64,000 nt of DNA, from contig CAVPPW010000034.1 of assembly GCA_963707445.1 (NCBI GenBank), forward strand, positions 1-64,000. Reading direction: 5' to 3'. The stretch is from JALORV01 sp963707445 (GTDB taxonomy: Bacteria > Pseudomonadota > Gammaproteobacteria > Burkholderiales > Burkholderiaceae_F). Below are positions 1-9,891 of this stretch, one piece after another. The translations under genes and the position numbers were made by a program. The notes beneath the pieces are model-generated. The model searched no databases. It was given only the letters and a program-made list of their open reading frames with translations, and was not told the origin of the DNA. Numbering within the stretch: the stretch's first letter is position 1; each line of letters begins with the position of its first letter.

Positions 1-39
1 ACCCGGCAGTGCGAGGCGCGCGAGACGGGCCACCGGCCT

Positions 40-1177
40 TCAGACCGAATCGACGGCGTAGAGCCGGAGGTGTTCGCGAATCGCGTATCGGTCGGTCATT
101 CCGGCAACGTAATCGGCAATCGCGCGGGTTCCTGATTCCGCAGCGCGAGCCTGGTGGTCGACGGGCAGCAGACGAGGCTCGGCGATGAAAGCGTCGAACA
201 ACTCACGGACGATCTTGCGTGCCTTAGCGGTCATCCGCATCACGCGGTAGTGCCGATAGAGATTGTCGTGGAGAAAGCTCTTCAGCGTGTCGGCTTCGGC
301 GCGAACACTCTGTGAAAAGGCAATCAGCGGCGGAGACTCGCGCACATCGGCGATCGACCGCGGCCCGACCGTAGCGATGCGCCTTCGACTTTCATCCGTT
401 AGATCGAGGATCAGCGTATTGATCATGCGCCGAACGGTCTCGTTGATCATGCGGCGTTCCGCAATGGCGGGGTACTGCTGACGCACGAGCGCGACATGCC
501 GCTCGAACAACGGCACGGTGGCGAGCTGCTCGATTTCGAGCAGACCGGAGCGCAGACCGTCGTCGATATCGTGGTTGTTGTAGGCGATCTCGTCGGCCAG
601 ATTGGCGATCTGCGCTTCGAGGCTGGGTTGCCGCTTCTGCAGGAACCGCTCACCCAGTTCGCCAAGCTTGCGCGCGTTTTCGGCCGAGCAGTGCTTGAGG
701 ATGCCTTCGCGCGTCTCGAACGTCAGGTTGAGTCCGTTGAACGCGGCGTACCGCTCCTCGAGCTCGTCGACGACGCGCAGCGACTGCAGGTTGTGCTCGA
801 AGCCGCCGTGCCCGTGCATGCATTCGGCGAGCGCATCCTGCCCGGCGTGGCCGAACGGCGTGTGGCCGAGATCGTGCGCCAGCGCGACCGCCTCGACGAG
901 GTCCTCGTTCAGCCGCAGGTTGCGCGCAATCGCGCGCGCGATCTGCGCGACCTCGAGCGAGTGCGTCAGGCGCGTGCGGAAGAGGTCGCCCTCGTGATTG
1001 ACGAAGACCTGCGTCTTGTACTCGAGGCGCCGGAACGCCGTGCGAGTGGACGATGCGGTCGCGGTCGCGCTGGAATTCGGTGCGGCCGGGTGCACTCGGC
1101 TCGGGGTGGCTGCGCCCCCGCGTGTTGGCCGGGTCAGCGGCATACGGCGCAAGCGCCGCAGTCTCCGCCGCAATCAC
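40..1177 (-). CDS. dgt: dGTPase-like deoxynucleoside triphosphate triphosphohydrolase (frameshifted)
   Basis: HD-domain enzyme of the Dgt family, which hydrolyses dNTPs (typically dGTP) to the nucleoside and triphosphate in the cytoplasm. The HD signature is visible as RLTHSLEVAQIAR followed by HDLGHTPFGHAG. The restored protein is about 378 aa, normal for the short proteobacterial group. The N-terminus (RTEFQRDRDRIVHS) lies in a different frame from the rest (TAFRRLEYKTQVF); the break is near 1040, and dropping one base restores the usual HSTAFRRLEYKTQ motif. The start is taken as GTG at 1177; a TTG at 1189 overlapping the aroB stop is the alternative. It follows aroB by a few bases and is probably cotranscribed with aroK-aroB. 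Family membership is firm; the exact substrate preference is inference. Confidence 0.88.
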
Positions 1178-1185
1178 TCGCGCGC

Positions 1186-2266
1186 TCAAACGTAGCCTCC
1201 CGCTGCCAGCGTGTCCCGCAGCGCGGCCTCCGGCACGGTGCGCTGGATCGCGCGGCCGATGCGCTCCAGCAGGATGAAGCGGATCGCGCCGGCTTCTGCC
1301 TTCTTGTCGCCCCGCATCGACTGCATTGCGGCTTCAAGCGGAAGACCGGCGATGCGGGTCGGCAGTCCCGCCGCACTGACCGCCGCTTCGATCAACGCGA
1401 CATCGGCCTGCTGCAGAGGTCCGACGCGCCGCGAGAGTTCAGCAGCCAGCAGGATGCCGCAGCCGACCGCCTCGCCGTGCAGCCAGGTGCCGTAGCCGGT
1501 CAGCGCTTCGATCGCATGCCCGAACGTGTGGCCCAGGTTCAGCAACGCGCGCTCGCCGGACTCGCGTTCATCGCGCTCGACGACGCCGGCCTTGATTTCG
1601 CAGGAGCGCGCGATTGCGCGCGTCAGCGCGTCGGCATCGCGCGCCCGCAACGCAGGCAGATCGCGCGCCGTCGCGTCGAAGTAAGCCCGATCGGCGAGCA
1701 GGCCGTGCTTCAGCACTTCGGCCAGCCCCGCGGACAGTTCGCGATCGGGCAGTGTTTTCAGCGTCGTCGTGTCGCTGATCACCAGCTGCGGCTGGTGGAA
1801 CGCTCCGATGAGGTTCTTGCCGCGCGCGTGATTGATGCCGGTCTTGCCGCCGACCGACGAATCCACCTGCGCCAGCAGCGTCGTCGGCATCTGGACGAAG
1901 CGGATCCCGCGCATGAAGATCGCGGCCGCGAAGCCGGCCACATCGCCGATCACCCCGCCGCCGAGCGCCACGACGACGCTCTTGCGATCGGCGCCGGCCG
2001 CTATCAGTGCATCGATGATCTTCGCCACCGAAGGCCACTGCTTGTGCGGCTCGCCGTCCGGCAGGATGACGGTCTCAACCTCGGCGAGCTGTTCCAGCGC
2101 GCGCCGGACGCCGTCCGCATAAAGCGGCGCGACGACGCGCGCTGCTGACGAGCAGCACGCGCGTGGGCGCAAGCGGTGCGACGAACTCTCCCGCGCGCTG
2201 CAGCAGGTCGTTGCCGATCAGGATGTCGTACTGGCGGCCCGGCAGGCCGACGGTGACGCGATGCAT
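1186..2266 (-). CDS. aroB: 3-dehydroquinate synthase (frameshifted)
   Basis: AroB converts DAHP to 3-dehydroquinate, the second step of the shikimate pathway, using NAD and a divalent metal in the cytoplasm. Visible hallmarks in order are DGEPHKQ, the NAD-binding GGGVIGDVAGFAAA, QMPTTLLAQVDSSVGGKTG and the metal-ligand region NLGHTFGHAIE. The start is ATG at 2266 (MHRVTVGLPG). The first 44 or so residues are in another frame than the remainder; the break lies at about 2145, between VLLVS and ARVVAPLY, and the span is one base too long, so one inserted base is the simplest reading. The restored protein is 359 aa, typical. It sits directly downstream of aroK as in most beta- and gammaproteobacteria. 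Confidence 0.93.
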
Positions 2267-2272
2267 CGGCGA

Positions 2273-2278
2273 ATTGTA
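2273..2278 (-). promoter_or_regulatory. possible -10 element just before aroB
   Basis: On the minus strand a TACAAT hexamer ends six bases before the aroB ATG, in the aroK-aroB gap. There is no convincing -35 at the right distance. If used, transcription would start at or next to the start codon, giving a nearly leaderless message. No Shine-Dalgarno sequence is visible in front of this ATG, which fits either that idea or translational coupling to aroK. Low confidence. Confidence 0.3.
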
Positions 2279-2298
2279 CGAGCGCGATCGCTCGCCGC

Positions 2299-2839
2299 TC
2301 AGATCGCCGCTGCGATCGACCGCGCGCACCTCGCCGCGTGCAAGTAACCTCTGGACCAGCCGCTTCGGATTCGAGGCCGCCGACTGCACGGTCAGGTGGG
2401 CCGTCTCTGCATACAGCGGCTCGCGTTCGGCAAGCAACTGTTCGATCCGAGCACGCGGATCGTCGGTCTGCAGCAGCGGCCGCGCACGGTCCTTCCGGGT
2501 CCGGCGATAGACCTCGTCGACAGAAGCTCGCAGGTAGATCACCAGCCCACGTTCACGCAGTCGCTGGCGGCTGTGCGGATCGAGGATCGCGCCGCCGCCG
2601 GTGGCGAGCACCAAGCGCTCTCGTCCGGTCAGCTCGTCGAGCAGCGCCGCCTCGCGGCGCCGGAAGCCGTCCTCGCCCTCGATCTCGAAGATCGTCGGTA
2701 TTCGCACGCCGCTGCGCGACTCGATTTCACGATCGACATCGATGAACTCGAAGCCGATCGACTGAGCGAGCAACCGACCGACCGTCGTCTTGCCCGCGCC
2801 CATCATGCCGATCAGGAAGATCGAAGTACGCGAATCCAT
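2299..2839 (-). CDS. aroK: shikimate kinase (probable late frameshift)
   Basis: AroK phosphorylates shikimate with ATP in the aromatic amino-acid pathway. The P-loop GMMGAGKTTVGR is at residues 11-22, followed by the shikimate-binding DVDREIE segment, GFRRREAALL, the GGGAILD loop, and the lid region with RTRKDRARPLL. As given, the reading frame has no stop and runs straight into aroB. A TGA at 2299-2301 in the next frame would end the protein at 179 aa, the usual AroK length, if one inserted base lies in the last 30 codons, for example in the G-run of the GEVRA segment. Because the same kind of insertion breaks many genes here, I read this as a normal separate aroK rather than an AroK-AroB fusion. 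Confidence 0.88.
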
Positions 2840-2875
2840 GACTGCAGCGTAGCGGACGGCACGACAGCAAAAAGC

Positions 2876-2898
2876 AAGGGCCGCGCTGAGCGGCCCTT
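2876..2898 (-). terminator. intrinsic terminator of the Ig-like lipoprotein gene
   Basis: Perfect 9-bp stem AAGGGCCGC / GCGGCCCTT with a 5-base loop. On the minus strand it is followed by a T-rich stretch (TTGCTTTTTGC). It begins about 20 bases after the stop of the lipoprotein gene and lies just upstream of aroK, so it separates the pil/lipoprotein transcripts from aroK-aroB-dgt. Confidence 0.85.
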
Positions 2899-2918
2899 GA
2901 TCTGGTTACAAGCGTCCG

Positions 2919-4603
2919 TCAGTTCGGATCGGTACACACGGCCGCCTGCCCGAACGGACTCAGGCGAAAGCCGGGCGTCGAGGTGCTGTCGACATCCGCC
3001 TTCGCCGGCCGACAGTCGGTAGTTGAGGTGTTGGAGCGCTCGGAACCGGCGGTCGCCGCGCGCGCCTCGATCTGATACTCCGCCCACGAAGGCGAAGCGC
3101 TGACCGTGCCGCACCCGCAGTACGACGAACCCGGAGCTGTCGGTCACGCCATTGTTGTCGAGCGTGAACGCCGCCGACTGTCCCGGCCAGAGCATTGCCA
3201 TCCATGTTCTGGTTGTTGTCGCCGCTGTCGAGCACGCCGTTGAAGTTCGTGTCCTCGTTGACGCACTGGACGGGCGGAGCGATCGGCGCCCAGCCGGCGC
3301 CCAATCGCGAACGCCATCTGACCCTTGTAGTAGAACAGCGGCAGCAGACCGGACCGACACCGGTAGCACCGGCAACGCCCTGACCGGCCGCTTCGTGACA
3401 TAGATGCTGAAGAGCTTCTCGTAGTCGAGGTTGTTGTTGACCTTGGCGATCTCGTTGTTCGTCGAGATGCGGACGAACAGTGGCTGTTGCGAGATCGTCA
3501 GCTTCGCCGCCTTCTCGTTGGCATTGCAGGGCGCCACGCCGCCGTTCGGCAGCGTCGCCACGTTGTCGACCGACGCGCAGATGACGATCTGGTCGGTACC
3601 GGTGGTCGCGGCCCCGGCGATGAAGCGCGCCGACACCAGGCCGCCGCCATTGCTCAGGACCGGCGCAGGTCGTTGTGTCGACGCTCAGCTTGCCGAACGG
3701 CGGCGATCGAAGCGATGCGGAAGCGCACCGGCGCGTTGACAACCGGGATGCCGACCGCCGGTCACCGAGGTCGCCGGTGACGCGAACGTCGAGTCTGCGA
3801 GAAGTTGGCTTCGGACGCGCCCGCATTCGGCCCGATCACCGACGGATTGACCTGAACCGTCAGGTCCTTGATCAGCACGCCCGCGGGCTCGGGCGCCGGC
3901 ACTGCGGTGCTGCCCGCCTTGACGTCAGCCTGTCGCGGCGGCATTGGCACCGGTCGCGATGACAGTCACGTCCGCCGTGACTCCGGTGAGATTGACCTTT
4001 GCAACGCCGGCCGCATTGGTCGTCGCCACCGCGGATGACAACGTCCCGCCGTTCGTCACGAAGCTGACGACGACGCCGCCAAGCGGAATCTTTGCCGCAT
4101 CGACGACCGAAGCGCCGAATTTCGACCGCGGTCGTCGCGATCGGTCGCGGTCGGCGGCGAGGCGGTCAGCGTGAGCGTCGCCCCCGAGACAGAGACGCCG
4201 GCCGCACCGATGACTGCTGCCGCTCTTCGCGGTGATCGTCACGTCGCGGTTGCCGCGGTCGGAGCCAAGGCCGAAGGTTGCCGTCATCCGCCCCTGCGCA
4301 TCCGTCTTGTCGACGTGCTGCTGATGATTGCCGGAGGAGGCGCTCAAGGACACCGGGATGTCCGCCAGCGCGCGCCGGTTCGCGTCGACTGCGGTCACGG
4401 TGATCGACGTCGACTGATCCGCCTTCGCCTGCGAGCGTCGGCGTGGCCACTGTGACTTCGAGGGCCGCCAACGCAGCATTGACGGTCGCATCCGTCGCCG
4501 GATCCGGCCCGGGCGCGGGATCGCCGCCGCAAGCGAGCATGACAGCACTCGACGCGACCGCGCAGACCGCGGTCAGGAAACGGAGGGTGCGGAATTTCGA
4601 CAC
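2919..4603 (-). CDS. Ig-like (Big_1-type) domain lipoprotein, multiply frameshifted
   Basis: A secreted lipoprotein of about 560 residues. The N-terminus has a basic stretch, a hydrophobic segment and a lipobox ending VMLAC, followed by a Gly/Asp/Pro linker. Pieces in different frames read as bacterial Ig-like domain 1 repeats: a segment with TSITVTAVDANRRALADIPV and TDAQGRMTATFGL, and a second with IPLGGVVVSFVTNGGTL and TTNAAGVAKVNLTG. Further on there is a Cys-containing segment (TDQIVICASVDNVATLPN) and an Asp/Asn-rich stretch (NEDTNFNGVLDSGDNNQN) resembling a calcium-binding or dockerin-like loop. The end reads FGQAAVCTDPN then TGA. GTG at 4603 is chosen because AGAGG lies eight bases upstream; GTG at 4612 is an alternative. 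At least six frame changes make this the most damaged gene in the window, so a true pseudogene cannot be excluded. Function unknown; cell-surface adhesion is only a guess from the fold. Confidence 0.7.
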
Positions 4604-4643
4604 GTGAGTCACCTCTTCACTTCGATTTCAAGGTCATCCTGCA

Positions 4644-6878
4644 TCAGCGCGTCGATGCCGACGCCAACGCCCGCTCGGAAACGATGCGCGGCGTGATGAA
4701 GATGATCAGTTCGGTCTTGTCGTTGATCTTGGCCTGGTTCTTGAAGAGCCAGCCGACGTACGGGATGTCGCCGAGCCAGGGAACCTTGGTCGTCTGCGTG
4801 CGCTCGGTCTGCTCGTAGATTCCGCCGAGCACGACGGTGCCGCCGTTTTCCACGAGCACCTGCGTCTGCACCGCCTTGGTGTCGATCGCCGGGCCGGCCG
4901 TCGTCTCCGCGCCGCGCGTGTCCTTGTTGACCTTGACGTCCATGAAGATCGCGCCCTCGGGCGTGATCTGCGGCGTGACCTCGAGCTTCAGCACGGCCTT
5001 GCGGAACGCCACTGACGTGGCGCCGCTCGACGTCGCCTGCTGGTACGGGATCTCGGTGCCCTGCTCGATGACCGCCTTGACCTTGTCAGCCGTCACGACA
5101 CGCGGACTCGATATCACCTTGCCGAGGCCGTCCTGTTCGAGCGCGGACACTTCGAGCTGCAGAACGCGCGAGAGGCTGGCGTTGACCAGCGTCAGCGCGA
5201 ATCCGCTTGGGTTGAAGCCGCCGATACCCGAGGCCGGCAGATTCACGAAGTTGGAGGTGTTGGTCAGGTTGGTCGATGTACTGCCTCCGCCACCCGTGCC
5301 CGCTCCAGTCGTCGTGACTATCGTGCCACCCGGCCCAGTGGCCGACACCGTGCCGAGGCCGCTGCCCTGTCCGTACACGCCGGTGCTGGCGAGCTGTGTC
5401 GGATAACCGGTCGTGCCCCCGAGCCGCACGCCGAGGCTGCGCGAGAACTTGTCGTCCGCCTCGACGATGCGTGCCTCAATGAGCACCTGCGGAACCGGGA
5501 TGTCGATCTTCTGCAGCAGGCGACGCACTTCTTCCAGGCGTCCGACCGTGTCCTGCACGAACAACTGGTTCGTGCGCGGATCGACCGCGACGCTGCCGCG
5601 CTTCGACAGTAGTCGCTGCTTGTCGTCGACCAGCAGGCGGCGCACTTCGTCGGCCTTCTGATAGTTCACGACGAAGGCTTCCGAGCGCAGCGGTTCGAGT
5701 TCCTGGATCTGGTTACGCGATTCGAGTTCCAGCTTTTCCTTGGTGGCGATCTCGTCGCGCGGCGCCACCAGCAGGACATTGCCGTTCTTGCGCATGTCCA
5801 GCCCCTTGGACTGCAGGATGATGTCCAGCGCCTGGTCCCACGGGACATCCTTCAGCCGCAGCGTGATCGTTCCGCCGACCGAGTCGCTCGTGATGATGTT
5901 GAGGTTGGTGAAGTCGGCGATGACCTGCAGCAGCGAGCGCACGTCGACGTTCTGGAAGTTGAGCGACAGGCGTTCGCCCTGGTAACCCTGCCGTGTCCCC
6001 TGGAACAGCCGCTGCGGATCTTCCTTGACCGGACGGACCTCGAGCACAAAGCGGGTGTCGCTCTGGTAAGCGTTGTGTTCCCAAAGACCGCGCGGCTCGA
6101 CCACCAGACGGACGTTATTGCCCTGCTGGCTCGCCGTCAGGTTGTTGACCGGTGTTGCGAAGTCGGAGACGTCGAGGCGCCGCTTCAGCGTGTCAGGCAG
6201 CGTCGTGTTCAGGAAGTCGACGACGACCGTGTTGCCCTGCTGACGGATGTCGACGTTGGTGTTCGGGTCTGAAAGGTCGATGATGACGCGCCCTTCGCCT
6301 TCGGCGCCGCGTCGGAAGTCGACGCCGCGCAATGCGCGTCCGCCCTGTGCGCTCGCGGACGGAGCGTATGTGGGGGCTGGGGCGCTGGACGCAGCCGGCG
6401 CTTCGGCAGCTGCCGTCGCGGTCGGGCTACCGGTCGGACGGAAGGTCGTCGTATCGGTGGCGCCACCGAGCGCAACAAGGATGCGCTTGCCCTCGACACT
6501 GACCGCATGCGTCAGCGGTCGCTTGAGGTTCAGCACTACGCGCGACTTGCCTTGCGCCTGAACGATGTTGACGGAGCGCAGGTCGCCCTGGTTCAGTTCG
6601 ACGAGGTTGCGTCCGACCGCGTTGACCGCGCCCGGCAGGTCCAGCGCGACGCGCGCCGGATTCGCGACGGAGAAGCTGGCCGGCGCCGCGGAGACCGGAT
6701 TCTTCATGTCGATCGTCAAAACGACACCGGTCGAGGTCAGTGTTGCATCGACCTTCTCGATCGCGTTGGTCGCGTCGGCCGCCGGCGTCTGTGCCGCTGC
6801 CACCGCAGCCCATGCGGCCAGGCCGGCGAAGGCCAGTTTGGAAAGCACGCTGACCATCCCCCCCATCGACATCCTCAT
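4644..6878 (-). CDS. pilQ: type IV pilus outer-membrane secretin PilQ
   Basis: PilQ forms the outer-membrane ring through which the type IV pilus passes. The 744-residue protein has a signal peptide (residues 1-29), two AMIN domains that bind peptidoglycan (about 40-137 and 183-283), an STN/secretin N0 domain (about 303-372), an N1 domain (400-460), a Gly/Ser/Thr-rich insert (about 488-545) and the secretin core (about 585-733, with VPWLGDIPYVGWLF). ATG at 6878 is preceded by AGGGAG at good spacing and overlaps the pilP stop by four bases, indicating translational coupling. It is the last gene of pilMNOPQ. No frameshift is seen in this gene. Confidence 0.97.
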   Translation of the reverse strand: MRMSMGGMVSVLSKLAFAGLAAWAAVAAAQTPAADATNAIEKVDATLTSTGVVLTIDMKNPVSAAPASFSVANPARVALDLPGAVNAVGRNLVELNQGDLRSVNIVQAQGKSRVVLNLKRPLTHAVSVEGKRILVALGGATDTTTFRPTGSPTATAAAEAPAASSAPAPTYAPSASAQGGRALRGVDFRRGAEGEGRVIIDLSDPNTNVDIRQQGNTVVVDFLNTTLPDTLKRRLDVSDFATPVNNLTASQQGNNVRLVVEPRGLWEHNAYQSDTRFVLEVRPVKEDPQRLFQGTRQGYQGERLSLNFQNVDVRSLLQVIADFTNLNIITSDSVGGTITLRLKDVPWDQALDIILQSKGLDMRKNGNVLLVAPRDEIATKEKLELESRNQIQELEPLRSEAFVVNYQKADEVRRLLVDDKQRLLSKRGSVAVDPRTNQLFVQDTVGRLEEVRRLLQKIDIPVPQVLIEARIVEADDKFSRSLGVRLGGTTGYPTQLASTGVYGQGSGLGTVSATGPGGTIVTTTGAGTGGGGSTSTNLTNTSNFVNLPASGIGGFNPSGFALTLVNASLSRVLQLEVSALEQDGLGKVISSPRVVTADKVKAVIEQGTEIPYQQATSSGATSVAFRKAVLKLEVTPQITPEGAIFMDVKVNKDTRGAETTAGPAIDTKAVQTQVLVENGGTVVLGGIYEQTERTQTTKVPWLGDIPYVGWLFKNQAKINDKTELIIFITPRIVSERALASASTR

Positions 6879-7459
6879 CTCTTGCTCCCTTGCCGCCCAC
6901 CGGCGTCTTGCCGTGCGGCCTCCTGCAACTCCAGCTTTGCGGGTCGTTCGACCCATTCGCCGGCGGCGTCCTGGACGATTTCTTTTAGATCCACTTCGGT
7001 TTCCGTGATTTTTGTGACGAGGCCGAAGTTCTGCCCTACGTAGTTGCCGGCACGGACCATGAAGGTCTGACCGGACACGTCGATCAGGGCAACGTTGTTG
7101 CCCTGCTGACGCAGCGTCCCCACCATTTTCAGCTGGTCGAGCGGAAATCCTTCGAGCGCCTCGCGCCGGCGATCGAGATCAGGCTTGATCGCGCTGGTAC
7201 TGGCGCGCGCCTGGGCCTGACGCGCGACGGCGAGCACCATTTTCTGCGCGTCAAACGGCTCCATCAGCGTCTTCGCCTCATAGGTGTACGGCGAAAACTG
7301 CTTGGGCTCTGGCACCGGCTGCGTCGTCGGACGCATCGACTTGCGCGTGTCATCCATCCACGCGCGCAGTTCGGAATCGCTGCCGCCGCCGCATCCGGCG
7401 AGCGAGCAGTACGCCAGGCCGAGGGCGATGGCGCGCAGCGCAAAGGACTTTTCCATCAT
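6875..7459 (-). CDS. pilP: type IV pilus assembly lipoprotein PilP
   Basis: Inner-membrane-anchored lipoprotein of 194 aa that links PilN/PilO to the secretin PilQ. It has a lipoprotein signal with LAYCSLAGC (acylated Cys at about residue 23), a flexible region, and the PilP/HR-like domain with FPLDQLKMVGTL and a Gly-rich beta region ending GQNFGLVTKI, typical of the family. The start at 7459 overlaps the pilO stop by four bases, and its own stop overlaps the pilQ start by four bases. Confidence 0.95.
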   Translation of the reverse strand: MMEKSFALRAIALGLAYCSLAGCGGGSDSELRAWMDDTRKSMRPTTQPVPEPKQFSPYTYEAKTLMEPFDAQKMVLAVARQAQARASTSAIKPDLDRRREALEGFPLDQLKMVGTLRQQGNNVALIDVSGQTFMVRAGNYVGQNFGLVTKITETEVDLKEIVQDAAGEWVERPAKLELQEAARQDAGGRQGSKR

Positions 7460-8102
7460 TTGGTCGGCCCCTTGGTCGCTTTTTCCTTCGCCTTGCGCTG
7501 GTTGGCGATTTCGTCGGCGTCCAGGTAACGGTAGGTCTTCGCCGTGGCATCCATCGTCAGCGCACTGCCCTTGCCGACCGTGACGTTCAGGTTGTTCAGG
7601 GTCACGATGCGCGGCAAATTGGCGATGTCGCTCGCGAACGAACCGAGGTCGTGGTACTTGCCCACCAGCTTGATCGCGATCGGCAGCTCGGCGTAGTACT
7701 CCTTGACGTTGGTCTGGCCCGGCTTGAACAGTTCGAAGTCCAGGCCGCGACCGACACCGGACTGGTTGATGTCCGACAGCAGCGCGTCCATTTCCGACTT
7801 GCTCGGCAGCTGCTTTTCGAGCGTCAGCACATACTGGCTGACCTGCTCGCGCTGCTTGCGCAGCTCGTCGAGATTGATCGCCTGCTGCAGCTTCGATCTT
7901 GTAGTCGTCTCTTGAGCTTTTCCTCTTCGGCCTGCAGCTGAGTCAGCTGCTCTTCCTGGCCGCTCCAGAGGCCGAACCAGCCGCCGACGCCGAACGCGGC
8001 GATGACGACCAGCCACAGCACGATGCGCGGCGCTGCGGGCCACGTGCCGACGTTATCGAGCGTCAGGCCCCGGAATTGCGAGATTAGGTCGCGACTTGCC
8101 AT
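7456..8102 (-). CDS. pilO: type IV pilus inner-membrane protein PilO (frameshifted)
   Basis: PilO forms the inner-membrane alignment complex with PilN and PilM. It has a short cytoplasmic N-terminus, one membrane segment (IVLWLVVIAAFGVGGWFGLW, about residues 27-46), a coiled-coil with LTQLQAEEEKLKR, and a periplasmic domain including INLDELRKQREQVSQYVLTL and the conserved YYAELPIAIKLVGKYHDLG. The frame changes at about 7895-7910, just after EEEKLKR; removing two bases gives a continuous 214-residue protein. ATG at 8102. The periplasmic part is otherwise typical of PilO. Confidence 0.93.
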
Positions 8103-8120
8103 GCGTGCCCCTGATTCGGC

Positions 8121-8818
8121 CTATTTCTTCGGCGCCGGCGCAGTCGCCGGCGGCGTCGCTGCTCGGCGCCACTGTGGGTGTCGTCGCGCCCGCGGCGACG
8201 CGCCCGAACGCGGCTGCGCCTGCGCCTGTTGCTGCAGTTGCGTGCGCTCCGGAGTCGGCTTCATCGTGAAGTTCAGCGCGAACTCGAACACGCGTCGGTT
8301 CATACCTGCCGGCCCCTGCCCGGCGACCTTGATCTCGATGAGCTCGGGCCGCTCCAGCACCCGCGAGTTGTTCTGCAGATTGCGCAGGAACTCGGAGACG
8401 CGCTCGTTCGAGGCCGCCCAACCCGTCACGTTGACCTTGCGGTCTTCCTGCTTGATCGACCGCAGGTAAATGCCTTCCGGCACCTGCTTCGCCACCTCGT
8501 CGAGCAGATAAACGGGCTGATTGCGGTCCGCCTGCAGGTCTTCGACCGCGCGCTGGCGCGCGCGCAGGCCGTCGATTTCCTGGCGCAACGTCGCGATTTC
8601 CTTGATCTGGGTGTCGAGCTTGCTGTTCTCGTTGCGGATGAAATCGTTGCGCGCCTGCTGGTTCGCGATGTAGCCCTGCAGCACCGACCAGACCGCTCCG
8701 ATCATCACGACGCCGGCGACGGCGGAGAGCGCCGTCAAGGCCCAGAACAGCTTCCTCTGCCGCTCGCGCTTGACTGCGCGATGCGGCAATAGATTGACGC
8801 GCGGAGCGCGGGCCTCAT
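8121..8818 (-). CDS. pilN: type IV pilus inner-membrane protein PilN (start region disturbed)
   Basis: PilN partners PilO and its N-terminal INLLPHR-type motif binds PilM. Here RVNLLPHRAVKRERQRKL is visible, followed by a membrane segment (about ALTALSAVAGVVMIGAVWSVL), a coiled-coil and a periplasmic domain with RPELIEIKVAGQG. In the frame of this motif no ATG or GTG precedes it. The ATG at 8818 that overlaps the pilM stop fits only if about two bases are extra in the first ten codons. Otherwise translation would begin at TTG 8789, cutting off the PilM-binding motif. The C-terminus, a Pro/Ala/Lys tail ending PAPKK, may contain a further pair of compensating shifts. Confidence 0.85.
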
Positions 8819-9891
8819 TTGTCGAACCTCCGCATCGCCAGCCCGCACGGCGTCAGAAGCGCCGGCGCATCGAGTCGCAGCTGCTTCTCGCGGATGTTCG
8901 GAGAAACTTCCATGCCCTTGAACGGCGAGATCACCGAGGTCGGCACCTGAGCGCGTTCCATCAGAGCGTCGGGCAGTCCCGATAGCACTGCTGAGCCGCC
9001 GGCCAGCATGATCTGGTCGACGCGGCTATAAGGCGTCGAAGTGAAGAAAAACTGCAGCGCGCGCGTGATCTCGGTCGCTGCCGTGTCGATGAACGGCTTG
9101 AGCACCGTCGTCTCGTAGTCGGCCGGCAGGTCGCCGCTGCGCTTCTTGAGTTCCGCCTCTTCGGTCGGGATCCCGTAGGCCCGCGAGATGTCGCCGGTCA
9201 GCTGCTGGCCGCCGAAAGGCTGCTCGCGTTCGTAGATCGCCTCGCCGTCATGCATGACCGTGACGCTGGTTGAATTGGCGCCGATGTAGAACACCGCGAT
9301 CACGAGGCCTTCGCCGGCGTTCGGCAATTGCTCGATCAGGCGCTCCATCGCAGCGCGCGACGAATACGACTCGACGTCGACGACGACCGGCTTGAGCCCC
9401 GCAGCCTGGGCCACCGCGATCCGGTCCTCGACCTTCTCTTTGCGGGACGCGGCAATCAGCACTTCGACGTCATCGGGGGCGTTCGGAATCGGCCCGAGCA
9501 CCTGGAAATCCAGGCTCACCTCGTCGAGGGCGAACGGAATGTACTGGTTCGCCTCGCTTTCAACCTGCATTTCGAGTTCTTCCTCGCGCAGGTTGCCCGG
9601 CAAGGCGATGCGTTTAGTGATGACGGCGGACGCGGGCAGTGCCATCGCCACGTTGCGGATCTTGCCTCCGGCACGGCGCCAGGCGCGCTTGACGGCCTCG
9701 GCGACGACGTCGATCTTGTCGACGTTGCCGTCGACCACCGCGCCGCGTGGCAGCGGTTCGATCGCGTAGCGCTCGAGCCGCATCGTGCCTTTGCCGGCTT
9801 CGGAGAGCTCGACGATCTTCACGCTCGACGAGCCGATATCCAGCCCGATCAGCGGCGGTGTCTTGGGCCCAAAGGGCAGATCAAATGCCAA
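8815..9891 (-). CDS. pilM: type IV pilus actin-like ATPase PilM
   Basis: Cytoplasmic actin/FtsA-fold protein of 358 aa that binds ATP and the N-terminus of PilN. Phosphate-1 motif LIGLDIGSSSVKIVEL near the N-terminus, phosphate-2 region with VFYIGANSTSVTV, and the adenosine motif MLAGGSAVLSGLPDAL are all present. The start is TTG at 9891, supported by GGGAG seven bases upstream. It is the first gene of pilMNOPQ and diverges from mrcA, an arrangement conserved in many Proteobacteria. Confidence 0.96.
   Translation of the reverse strand: MAFDLPFGPKTPPLIGLDIGSSSVKIVELSEAGKGTMRLERYAIEPLPRGAVVDGNVDKIDVVAEAVKRAWRRAGGKIRNVAMALPASAVITKRIALPGNLREEELEMQVESEANQYIPFALDEVSLDFQVLGPIPNAPDDVEVLIAASRKEKVEDRIAVAQAAGLKPVVVDVESYSSRAAMERLIEQLPNAGEGLVIAVFYIGANSTSVTVMHDGEAIYEREQPFGGQQLTGDISRAYGIPTEEAELKKRSGDLPADYETTVLKPFIDTAATEITRALQFFFTSTPYSRVDQIMLAGGSAVLSGLPDALMERAQVPTSVISPFKGMEVSPNIREKQLRLDAPALLTPCGLAMRRFDK

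Noticed and set aside
1186..2839. Bifunctional AroK-AroB fusion, because the raw frame reads through without a stop
   Set aside because: One surplus base in the aroK tail would expose a TGA at 2299-2301 giving the normal 179-aa AroK, aroB has its own ATG, and aroB itself carries another such insertion.
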